Source of the DNA: JBDSKH01 sp050245915
GTDB taxonomy: Bacteria; Actinomycetota; Actinomycetes; Actinomycetales; Microbacteriaceae
DNA length: 19,896 nt
Direction of reading: 5' to 3'
NCBI GenBank assembly: GCA_050245915.1
Contig: JBFWWZ010000048.1
Coordinates: forward strand, 1-19,896
Within the stretch, counting starts at the first letter, position 1. Every line of letters starts with the position of its first letter. The position numbers and the translations under genes are program-made. The notes under the pieces are model-generated. The model was given only the letters and a program-made list of their open reading frames with translations, was not told the DNA's origin and ran no database searches. Positions 13,707 through 19,896 of the stretch are shown piece by piece.

Positions 13707-15367
13707 TGGCCGCAGCAACCGATTCGGGCAGGCCGGCCGTCGACATCCGGAATCTGGATGTCACGTTCGCGACCGACGGCGGCGACGTGCACGCGGTGCG
13801 CGATGTCAGCCTGCAGGTGCAGCCGGGCGAGGTGCTGGCGATCGTCGGCGAGTCCGGCAGCGGCAAGACCGTCACGGCGCGCACGATCCTGGGGCTCATC
13901 CCCGAGACGGCGAACGTGCAGGGCGTGCTCTATCTCGGCGCCGATGACGTGGTCACGATCAGCGCGGAACGGATGCGCGAACTGCGCGGCACCCGCGCGG
14001 CGATGATCTTCCAGGAGCCGTCCACCGCGCTGAACCCGGTGTTCACCGTGGGATGGCAGCTGGCGGAGGGCATGCGCGCGCACGGCAACGTGAGCAAGCA
14101 GCAGGCCCGTCGCCGCGCGATCGAGATGCTTCAGAAGGTCGGCATCGCCGACGCCGCCCGCCGGGTCAACGATTACCCTCACCAGTTCTCGGGCGGGCAG
14201 AAGCAGCGCATCGTGATCGCGATGGCGCTGACGCTCGAACCGGACGTGATCATCGCCGACGAGCCGACGACGGCGCTCGACGTGACGGTGCAGGCCGAGA
14301 TCCTCGACCTGCTGCGCGACCTGCGTGCCGAGTTCAACACGGCGATCGTGCTCATCACCCACAACATGGGCGTGGTGGCCGACCTCGCCGACCGCGTCGC
14401 CGTGATGTACAACGGGGAGCTGGTGGAGACGGCGCCGGTGCGCGAATTGTTCGCCTCGCCGACGCACGAGTACACCAAGAAGCTGCTGGCGGCGGTCCCG
14501 CGCCTCGAGATCACCGACCGGCCGCAGGTGGCGCCGAGTGCCGAGCCGGCGGTCGTGACCGCGACCGATCTCGAGATCGAGTACCCCGGCCGGTTCGGCC
14601 GCAAGGCGTTCCGCGCGGTGAACGGGGTGAGCTTCGAGATCCGTCCCGGTGAGGTGCTGGGTCTGGTCGGCGAGAGCGGGTCGGGCAAGACGACGATCGG
14701 CCGCGCGATCGCGGGGCTCACGAAGGTCACCGGCGGCTCGCTGCAGGTACTCGGGGCCGAGATGCGGGGCGTGCGCGAGCGCGACTTCCGCAAGCACCGC
14801 AAAGATCTGGGCTTCGTGTTCCAGGATCCGGCGACCAGCTTCAACCCGCTGCTCACGATCGCGCAGTGCGTTGCCGAGCCGCTCGTGGTGCACGGCGCCG
14901 CGAAGAACCCGGCCGACGCCCGCGACCGGGTGGACGAGCTGCTGGAGGCGGTGCAGCTGCCGCGGGAGTACGGCGACCGTTTCCCGCACGAGTTGAGCGG
15001 CGGCCAGCGCCAGCGGGCGTCGCTCGCCCGGGCGATCGCGCTCGACCCGAAGCTGCTGATCGCGGACGAACCGACCAGCGCGCTCGACGTGTCGGTGCAG
15101 GCGCGCGTGCTGGAGCTGTTCGGCGAGGTGCAGCAGCAGTTCGGGTTCGCGACGCTGTTCATCACGCACGACCTCGCGGTGGTCGACTTGCTCGCGCACC
15201 GCCTCGTGGTGCTGCATCACGGCGAGATCGCGGAGGCGGGGCACACCGCCGACGTGCTCGGGAACCCGCAGAACGACTACACGAAGAGGCTGCTGCACTC
15301 CCTGCCGGTGCCGGACCCGGTCGAGCAGGCCGCCCGGCGGGCGCGTGGTCCGCTGGCGTCCGCCTGA
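13706..15367 (+). CDS. Fused two-domain ABC ATPase (DppD-DppF type)
   Basis: This 553-residue protein carries two complete nucleotide-binding domains that energise the importer. Domain 1: Walker A GESGSGKT (48-55), signature FSGGQ (161-165), Walker B ADEPTTALD (D185, E186). Domain 2: Walker A at 322-329, signature LSGGQ (430-434), Walker B ADEPTSALD (D454, E455). H-loops ITHNM and ITHDL are both present. In many bacteria these are two proteins (DppD and DppF); the fusion is common in actinobacteria and related groups. Each half ends in the peptide-family C-terminal segment (HEYTKKLLAAVPRL; NDYTKRLLHSLP). With both domains intact the importer should not need another ATPase, yet one follows 16 bases on. 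Confidence 0.96.
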   Translation: MAAATDSGRPAVDIRNLDVTFATDGGDVHAVRDVSLQVQPGEVLAIVGESGSGKTVTARTILGLIPETANVQGVLYLGADDVVTISAERMRELRGTRAAMIFQEPSTALNPVFTVGWQLAEGMRAHGNVSKQQARRRAIEMLQKVGIADAARRVNDYPHQFSGGQKQRIVIAMALTLEPDVIIADEPTTALDVTVQAEILDLLRDLRAEFNTAIVLITHNMGVVADLADRVAVMYNGELVETAPVRELFASPTHEYTKKLLAAVPRLEITDRPQVAPSAEPAVVTATDLEIEYPGRFGRKAFRAVNGVSFEIRPGEVLGLVGESGSGKTTIGRAIAGLTKVTGGSLQVLGAEMRGVRERDFRKHRKDLGFVFQDPATSFNPLLTIAQCVAEPLVVHGAAKNPADARDRVDELLEAVQLPREYGDRFPHELSGGQRQRASLARAIALDPKLLIADEPTSALDVSVQARVLELFGEVQQQFGFATLFITHDLAVVDLLAHRLVVLHHGEIAEAGHTADVLGNPQNDYTKRLLHSLPVPDPVEQAARRARGPLASA

Positions 15368-15383
15368 AAGGTAAGTTTGAGTC

Positions 15384-16217
15384 GTGGCTGACGCTCCGAT
15401 CGCCGTCCTCGCGGACGACCTCACCCTGGGTTACGGGGACGACGATGTCGCGGTCAACGGGGTGTCGTTCGCGATCCCGGTGGGCGGCATCCTGGGCGTG
15501 GTCGGTGAGGCGGGGTCGGGCAAGAGCACTCTGGCCCGTGCCGTGGCGGCACAGCTGCTGCACGGCGAGAAGCCGTTGCCGAAGATCTTCGGCGGCAAGC
15601 TCGAGGTGCTCGGCCAGGACATGCGGGAGATCAGCGACCGCAACCGCAGCCGCCTGACGGTGCGGGTCGGCTACCTGCCGCAGGACGGCGGCTCGTCGCT
15701 GGAGCCGCATCTGACGATCGGCGAGAACGTCTCCGAGCCGATCTATTCGCGCGACCGCAAGTTCGACCGGCACGAGGCGGGTGCCGCCGTGGCGACGCTG
15801 ATCGATGCGGTCCGGCTTCCGCTCGCGGTGATGAACAAGTTCCCGCACGAGCTCAGCCGCGGTCAGCGTCAGCGTGTCGCGCTCGCCCGCGCCCTCATCC
15901 TGGAGCCGACGCTGCTCGTCGCCGACGACCCGACGATGGGTGTCGATGTGCTGGTCCGTGGCCGCATCCTGACGGTCATCGCCGACCTGCAGCGCGAGCG
16001 AGCGTTCTCGGCGCTGGTGATCGGTCACGACATCCGCGAGATGCGCACGATGACGGAGCAGATCGCGATCATGCAGGGCGGCATGATCGTGGGACTCGGC
16101 CAGGTCGATGAGGTGCTCGAGCACCCGCTGCACCCGTACGTCGAGCGGCTCGCCGAGTCGATCAGCCTCGCGGGTCCGGGGGCGCGACACCGCATGCCGG
16201 GACGCGTCGCTTCTTGA
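15384..16217 (+). CDS. Third ABC ATPase subunit with altered signature and Walker B
   Basis: This 277-residue ATPase-like protein resembles the peptide/nickel family: Walker A GEAGSGKS (41-48), Q-loop YLPQDGG, H-loop IGHD, and a C-terminal HPYVERL segment. Two catalytic features deviate. The signature is LSRGQ (157-161) instead of LSGGQ. Walker B reads VADDP (D181, D182), so the catalytic glutamate is aspartate. The usual SALD D-loop is MGVD. ATP binding is likely but hydrolysis may be weak. It starts at GTG 15384, with GAAAGG 12 nt upstream. It could regulate the importer, replace one domain, or serve another transporter; this is inference. The gene is intact, so it is not a pseudogene. Confidence 0.9.
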   Translation: MADAPIAVLADDLTLGYGDDDVAVNGVSFAIPVGGILGVVGEAGSGKSTLARAVAAQLLHGEKPLPKIFGGKLEVLGQDMREISDRNRSRLTVRVGYLPQDGGSSLEPHLTIGENVSEPIYSRDRKFDRHEAGAAVATLIDAVRLPLAVMNKFPHELSRGQRQRVALARALILEPTLLVADDPTMGVDVLVRGRILTVIADLQRERAFSALVIGHDIREMRTMTEQIAIMQGGMIVGLGQVDEVLEHPLHPYVERLAESISLAGPGARHRMPGRVAS

Positions 16218-17176
16218 CGGACTTCCTCGTCGGCGGGTACGGCGCCGACATGGGCGGCACCGGGTCCGGGATGCTGTGGGCGCGTTCGTCGGCGGACGGG
16301 CGTCTCGAGATCCGCGGCCTCGCGGCAGAGCTCGATTCCCCGTCGTGGATCACGGTCGACGGCGATCGGGTGTTCGCCGCGCTCGAAGGCGCGGGCGCGG
16401 TCATCGAACTCGAGCTCGTCGGCAGCCGTCTCGCGCCCGCCGCGCATCACGTCGTCGGGAAGTGGCCGTGCCATATCGCCGTGGCCGACGGCCAGCCGAT
16501 CGTCGCGAACTACGGGGACGGCACCGTCTGGACGCCGACGATCTCGCTGGTCGGCACCGCCGAGCGCGGTCCGCTCGAGGCCCAGGACGGGCCGCACGCG
16601 CATCATGTGCTCGTGATTGGTGACAGGATTCTGACATTGGATCTGGGCAGCGACCGCATGTACCTGCATCGGCTCGAGCACGGCGTCCTCGTCCGGTACG
16701 ACGAGCTCGCGTTCCCGCCCGGAACGGGTCCGCGCGACCTGCTGGTCCTGCCCGACGGCCGGCTCGCCGTGCTGGGGGAGTGGAGCTGCGAGCTCCTGCT
16801 GCTCGAGGCGATGGGCACGACCTTCGAGATCGTGCAGATCGTCCCGCTGCCCGGCGGGTCCCCCGGCGAGGACCAGGCCGCCGCGCTGGGACTCTCGGCC
16901 GACGGGCGATTCGTGTTCGCCGGCATCCGGGGCTCGAACCGGATCGCCACACTCGCGCTCGACGCCGACGCGGTGCGCCCGGTCGGCTGGGTGCCGAGCG
17001 GCGGCGAGTGGCCGCGCCACCTCGTCGTCGACGGGGAGTTCGTGCACGTGGCGAACCAGCTGTCGAATGCGATCACGACGTTCCGGGTGCTGCACGACGG
17101 CACACTCGCCCCGGTCGGCGAGCCGGTCGCCGTGCCGTCCCCGACGTGCCTCGCGGCGGTCGGCGGCGGGCGCTGA
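16214..17176 (+). CDS. Beta-propeller protein, lactonase (6-phosphogluconolactonase YbhE-like) family
   Basis: This 320-residue cytosolic protein (no signal peptide) has repeating propeller blades. It opens DFLVGGYGADMGGTGSG and ends with the diagnostic blade GGEWPRHLVVDG and VHVANQLSNAITTFRV, matching the seven-bladed lactonase family (PF10282 type). Members include 6-phosphogluconolactonase and cyclic carboxylate lactonases, but many are uncharacterised. The start is TTG 16214, inside a TTGA overlap with the ATPase stop. This makes it the last gene of the transporter operon and suggests that it acts on, or senses, the imported compound. It is a little shorter than typical family members of about 340-380 residues. 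The substrate is unknown. Confidence 0.85.
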   Translation: MTDFLVGGYGADMGGTGSGMLWARSSADGRLEIRGLAAELDSPSWITVDGDRVFAALEGAGAVIELELVGSRLAPAAHHVVGKWPCHIAVADGQPIVANYGDGTVWTPTISLVGTAERGPLEAQDGPHAHHVLVIGDRILTLDLGSDRMYLHRLEHGVLVRYDELAFPPGTGPRDLLVLPDGRLAVLGEWSCELLLLEAMGTTFEIVQIVPLPGGSPGEDQAAALGLSADGRFVFAGIRGSNRIATLALDADAVRPVGWVPSGGEWPRHLVVDGEFVHVANQLSNAITTFRVLHDGTLAPVGEPVAVPSPTCLAAVGGGR

Positions 17177-17182
17177 GTTTGA

Positions 17183-17188
17183 TAGTCT
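17183..17188 (+). promoter_or_regulatory. -10 box of tRNA-Asn
   Basis: TAGTCT (TANNNT) would start transcription near 17195, giving a 16-nt leader before the tRNA. No convincing -35 is visible. Confidence 0.4.
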
Positions 17189-17210
17189 TGCGAGGCTGTT
17201 TTCGCAGCAT

Positions 17211-17283
17211 TCCTCGGTAGCTCAATTGGCAGAGCAATCGGCTGTTAACCGATAGGTTCTTGGTTCGAGTCCAAGCCGGGGAG
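17211..17283 (+). tRNA. tRNA-Asn (anticodon GTT)
   Basis: A 73-nt cloverleaf with all arms visible. The acceptor TCCTCGG pairs with CCGGGGA, including one T-G wobble. The D-arm contains AGCTCAATTGGCAGAGC. The anticodon stem ATCGG/CCGAT encloses CTGTTAA, with the anticodon at 17244-17246. The T-arm is CTTGG-TTCGAGT-CCAAG and the discriminator is G. The CCA end is not encoded. The minus-strand gene at 17245-18132 runs into its 3' half. Confidence 0.97.
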
Positions 17284-18132
17284 CTTTCGCTCCTCCTCCC
17301 ATTCGACGACCTCGATCGTCGGGGTCGCGTGACCCGCCTCCCCGGGCTGGGTCAGGATCTCCGGGTCGACCTCCGTCTCCGCGCCGAGCTGGATGACGGC
17401 AGCCGTGTCGAGGTCGATGGACGTCACCATCTGCAGGATGCCGCTTCCCGTGCCGACGTCCAGCACGTGCGGGGCAGTCAGACGCATCGACTTCGCCATC
17501 CGCCGGTAATTCTCGAGCCAGGTCCACCCCACCATCGGCTCGGTCTCGCGGATGATCGCGCCTTCGCCATCCGCAATCTGCACTCGCCACCGCCCGTAGC
17601 CGTCGTCGAGGATCTCGACCGTGATGCGTGCCTGCAGCCGACGATCTCGCGTCCGCTTCCACGGGCCTGTCCACGCGCATCGGTACCCGGATGCGTGAAC
17701 CGCGTCGGCGGCGGCATCGAGCTCTGGGATCCATCCTTCTCGTTCGGCGAGGGGACGCAGGTTCTCGCGGACGGCGTCGAGCATTGCCGAGGCGCGTTGA
17801 TCGGGCAGCAGCAACCGGAATCCCGTGGGTATTTCCATGATGAAGACGTACCCGAACTCCGCGTACCGCAGGAGGGTACGGACCCTGAGCGTCGGGGAGT
17901 CGGTCGTGACGCGCACGTCCAGCTGGTAACTGCTCCGCCGCGAATCGATGTCCTGTTCGGCGAGCAGATCGCTGAGGGACTCGGTGACGCGGCGAGCACT
18001 ACGGGCGGCGGCATCCACGTCGAGGTCAGCTGGATCGAACGGAGGGACGGCGAAGCGGCCGTCGCGATGCAACCACGGGACGTGGTGCCAGCCCGAGTAC
18101 GGGTACACGACGATGTGCTTCAGCTTCGCCAC
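17245..18132 (-). CDS. Unknown protein, 3' end antisense to tRNA-Asn
   Basis: I do not recognise this 295-residue soluble protein. It opens AKLKHIVVYPYSGWHHVPWL and has several aromatic/acidic blocks, including RYAEFGYVFIMEIPTGFRLLLP and GYRCAWTGPWKRTRDRRL. GTG 18132 starts 4 bases after the CDF stop, with GGAG 7 nt upstream, so the two are co-transcribed. Codon bias supports a real gene, though third positions are less GC-rich than in the neighbours (for example ATA, GGA, AGT). The last 12 codons and the TAA (17245-17247) come from the antisense strand of the tRNA-Asn gene, so the tail PGLDSNQEPIG is probably not conserved. The string DVGTGSG recalls a methyltransferase motif but the rest of that fold is not evident. 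Confidence 0.75.
   Translation of the reverse strand: MAKLKHIVVYPYSGWHHVPWLHRDGRFAVPPFDPADLDVDAAARSARRVTESLSDLLAEQDIDSRRSSYQLDVRVTTDSPTLRVRTLLRYAEFGYVFIMEIPTGFRLLLPDQRASAMLDAVRENLRPLAEREGWIPELDAAADAVHASGYRCAWTGPWKRTRDRRLQARITVEILDDGYGRWRVQIADGEGAIIRETEPMVGWTWLENYRRMAKSMRLTAPHVLDVGTGSGILQMVTSIDLDTAAVIQLGAETEVDPEILTQPGEAGHATPTIEVVEWEEERKLPGLDSNQEPIG
17280..17293 (+). terminator. Hairpin at the tRNA 3' end
   Basis: GGAGC-TTTC-GCTCC starts in the last bases of the tRNA and is followed by a C/T-rich stretch. It may help end or process the tRNA transcript, and it lies inside the opposing gene. Confidence 0.35.
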
Positions 18133-18136
18133 GAGG

Positions 18137-19045
18137 TCACTCCGTGATCGCCGGATCGTCGTTCACCGACAACGTCAGCACCACCCGCGAGATGACGTCG
18201 TCCTGCTCGAGCTCCTCGTCGAGGCGGCGCAGCCGACGGGCGACGTCCTCTTCGCGATCATTGCCGGTCAGGTCGACGGCGGCGACGAGGAACAGCCGGC
18301 CGACCCCGATGAATTCGAGGTGCAGGTAGGTGACGCGCTCGATCTCCGCGTGAGCGAGCAGCGCCTGGATGACGCGCGCCCGCACCTCGGGCGGCGCCGA
18401 TGCGCCGATCAGGAAGCGCCGGTTCCGTGAGATCAGCAGGATCGCGACGACCGCGAGCAGCACGCCGATCAGCAGCGATCCGACGGCGTCGAACACCGGG
18501 TTGTCCGTCAGCTGATGCAACAGGATGCTGAGGGCCGCGATCGCGAGGCCGGCCAGCGCCGCCGAGTCCTCGAAGATCACCGCGCGCAGTGTGGGATTCG
18601 ATCCGTTCACGATGTAGTCGAGGGTGTTGCGCCGGTACCGGCGCGCGGTCGTCTTCGCCTGCCGCGACGACTGCGCGAGCGAGATGCCCTCCAGGACGAA
18701 CGCGATCGCGAGCACGATGTACGCGGCGGTGTAGTCGCTGACCGGCTCGGGTTCGAGCAGTTCCTGCACACCGGTCACGATCGAGAGGACCGCGCCGACG
18801 GTGAAGACGCCGACGGCGGCGAACAGCGACCAGACGTAGGCGTCGCGGCCGTAGCCGGTGGGATGCTCGGCATCGCGCTCGCGCTCGCCCTTGCGGTCGG
18901 CGATGAGCAGGAAGATCGCGTTGCCGGCGTCGGCCCACGAGTGGATCGCCTCGGCGAGCAGCGACGCCGACCCCGACAGCAGCGCGACGACGGTCTTCGC
19001 GATGGCGATCGCGATGTTCGCGAGGAACGCGATCACGACGGCCAT
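18137..19045 (-). CDS. Cation diffusion facilitator (CDF) transporter, ZnT9-like group
   Basis: This 302-residue inner-membrane secondary transporter probably exports a divalent metal (Zn, Co, Fe or Mn) by proton exchange. The N-terminal spans are AVVIAFLANIAIAIAKTVVALLSGS and a second span with the metal-site motif HSWAD (H35, D39) followed by AGN. A later span has FDAVGSLLIG (D186), and IFEDSAALAGL (E159, D160) is typical of the SLC30A9/ZnT9-like branch. A cytosolic C-terminal domain starts near 215. I chose ATG 19045 rather than an upstream in-frame start at 19189: TACGCT lies 6 nt before it, and the longer N-terminus would be low-complexity antisense of the divergent kinase. The metal is not assignable. 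Confidence 0.92.
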   Translation of the reverse strand: MAVVIAFLANIAIAIAKTVVALLSGSASLLAEAIHSWADAGNAIFLLIADRKGERERDAEHPTGYGRDAYVWSLFAAVGVFTVGAVLSIVTGVQELLEPEPVSDYTAAYIVLAIAFVLEGISLAQSSRQAKTTARRYRRNTLDYIVNGSNPTLRAVIFEDSAALAGLAIAALSILLHQLTDNPVFDAVGSLLIGVLLAVVAILLISRNRRFLIGASAPPEVRARVIQALLAHAEIERVTYLHLEFIGVGRLFLVAAVDLTGNDREEDVARRLRRLDEELEQDDVISRVVLTLSVNDDPAITE

Positions 19046-19051
19046 GTTCCG

Positions 19052-19057
19052 AGCGTA
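19052..19057 (-). promoter_or_regulatory. -10 box of the CDF gene
   Basis: TACGCT on the minus strand ends 6 nt before ATG 19045, the same leaderless geometry as the other starts noted in the window. Confidence 0.45.
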
Positions 19058-19067
19058 CGACCCGTTA

Positions 19068-19079
19068 CTCCCGCGGGAG
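19068..19079. promoter_or_regulatory. Perfect 12-bp palindrome in the divergent CDF/kinase promoter region
   Basis: CTCCCGCGGGAG is fully self-complementary and lies near the presumed -35 zones of both divergent promoters. It could be an operator or a chance GC-rich palindrome. Confidence 0.35.
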
Positions 19080-19104
19080 GACGCGCGCCCGCGCACCCCG
19101 CCCG

Positions 19105-19110
19105 TACCAT
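19105..19110 (+). promoter_or_regulatory. -10 box of the sensor kinase gene
   Basis: TACCAT ends 6 nt before ATG 19117. No ribosome-binding site is visible, so a leaderless start is likely. Confidence 0.45.
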
Positions 19111-19116
19111 CGAGCC

Positions 19117-19896
19117 ATGCCCCGGCCCCACTACGCGCACATGCAGCCGTGGTGGGCGCAGGAGGGCCCGCCCGACTGGCGGATGCCACGTTGGGTGTCG
19201 CTCTGGATGCCGGTCATCCTGTCGTTCGCGGTCCAGGTTCCGGCGGCGATCTTCGTGGCCCGCTTCACGGGTCTGGCTCCACGCGAGACACTGATCAGCA
19301 TCCTGATCGCCGCGGCCGGGCCGCTCGCGCTGATCGCCGCTCGCCGGTTCCCGGGGCCGGTGGTCGCCTTCACGGCGGTGGTGGCATCCCTCGATCTGTT
19401 CGTGAACGAGCGCGGCGGCCCGCCGTATGTGGCGCTCGCGTTCGCGATCCTGAGCGCGGTGGTGCGCGACGCGCGCATCTGGGCGTGGGTGTCGATCGGG
19501 GTGTGCTGGATCGCGTCGATCACGATCGCCGGGATCCTCGGCCGCGAGGAGTGGACGCCGTTCCGGATCGCGGGGACGACGCTCGGCATCCTGATCGTGT
19601 TCGGCATCGGCGAGGGCCTGCGCAGCCGTCGCGAACGCGCGAACGAGTTCCGCCGCCTCGCGTCGCAGCGGCGCGTGAACGTGGTGCAGGAGGAGCGCGT
19701 GCGCATCGCCCGCGAACTGCACGACGTGCTCGCCCACTCGCTCAGCCAGATCAACGTGCAGGCCGGCGTCGGGCTGCACCTCATGGACAAACAGCCCGAC
19801 AAGGCGAAGGAGGCGCTCGCCAGCATCAAGGACACCAGCAAGTCGGCGCTCGACGAGGTGCGCTCGGTGCTCGGGATGCTGCGCGCCGAGGGCGCT
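19117..19896 (+). CDS. Sensor histidine kinase, HisKA_3 (NarL-partner) type, 3' end cut by window
   Basis: The frame is open from ATG 19117 to the window end (260 codons). It begins with a short cytosolic tail rich in Trp and Pro. About four hydrophobic segments follow (roughly 30-50, 58-76, 82-95 and 104-165), then a coiled linker (SRRERANEFRRLASQRRVN). The dimerisation/phosphoacceptor box is ERVRIARELHDVLAHSLSQI, with H202 the likely phosphorylated residue. The ATPase domain and the expected LuxR/NarL-type response regulator lie beyond the window. Signal and targets are unknown. It diverges from the CDF gene across 71 bases. The start is supported by TACCAT 6 nt upstream. Confidence 0.93.
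   Translation, partial: MPRPHYAHMQPWWAQEGPPDWRMPRWVSLWMPVILSFAVQVPAAIFVARFTGLAPRETLISILIAAAGPLALIAARRFPGPVVAFTAVVASLDLFVNERGGPPYVALAFAILSAVVRDARIWAWVSIGVCWIASITIAGILGREEWTPFRIAGTTLGILIVFGIGEGLRSRRERANEFRRLASQRRVNVVQEERVRIARELHDVLAHSLSQINVQAGVGLHLMDKQPDKAKEALASIKDTSKSALDEVRSVLGMLRAEGA

Noticed and set aside
13472..15424. 650-codon minus-strand frame opposite the fused ATPase
   Set aside because: The plus strand carries two full ABC domains; the antisense product is a His/Arg-rich shadow.
17245..18132. Methyltransferase call for the unknown protein from DVGTGSG
   Set aside because: A single glycine-rich string near the C-terminus; the following acidic-strand and catalytic motifs of SAM methyltransferases are missing.
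17211..19896. Integrated element with a duplicated tRNA-Asn end as attachment site
   Set aside because: I found no second copy of the tRNA 3' sequence downstream and no integrase gene in the window.
1..19896. CRISPR arrays, complete insertion sequences, prophage genes
   Set aside because: No regularly spaced repeats, transposase, integrase or phage structural genes are visible.

Overview
The window is high-GC, densely packed DNA with strong GC bias at third codon positions. It has frequent GTG/TTG starts, 1-11 bp gene overlaps, and several starts that sit 6-7 nt after a TANNNT-like -10 box, as in leaderless actinobacterial genes. The gene set and protein flavour (alpha2 glycyl-tRNA synthetase, actinobacterial DnaG, PcaR-like IclR, AbiEi/DUF559 protein) point to Actinomycetota. 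My best guess is Microbacteriaceae, near Microbacterium; this is inference, since no marker gene was compared.

Layout. (1) 1-4526 is housekeeping and accessory: the 3' part of glyS, a CPBP membrane protease coupled to it by ATGA, a solitary AbiEi-type winged-helix/DUF559 nuclease-like gene bracketed by two pairs of a 14-15 bp inverted repeat, an FrnE-like DsbA oxidoreductase with a coupled 50-residue two-cysteine protein, and a convergent YbaK-type deacylase. (2) 4556-9646 is a tRNA-modification and replication block: dusB, dgt and dnaG on the plus strand, with an IclR regulator on the minus strand between dgt and dnaG. (3) 9647-9930 is a regulatory intergenic region with two clear inverted repeats. 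(4) 9931-17176 is one oligopeptide-type ABC transporter operon: lipoprotein receptor, a strong hairpin, two permeases, a fused two-domain ATPase, a third ATPase with altered catalytic motifs, and a beta-propeller lactonase-like protein joined by a TTGA overlap. (5) 17211-17283 is tRNA-Asn(GTT). (6) 17245-19045, minus strand, holds a CDF cation transporter followed by an unknown protein whose last codons lie antisense to the tRNA. (7) From 19117 a NarL-partner-type sensor histidine kinase runs off the window.

How they work together: glyS, the deacylase, dusB and tRNA-Asn serve translation; dgt and dnaG serve dNTP control and replication; the ABC operon should import a peptide-like or related solute and deliver it next to a cytosolic propeller enzyme. 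The parts that look least ordinary are the paired repeats around the AbiEi/DUF559 gene, the same 16-bp repeat inserted in frame in both dusB and dnaG, the degenerate third ATPase, the gene/tRNA antisense overlap, and the palindrome over the dnaG -10 next to the IclR gene. No CRISPR array, phage module or complete insertion sequence is visible. No gene-free stretch exceeds 300 bases; the longest is 9647-9930 (284 bases).
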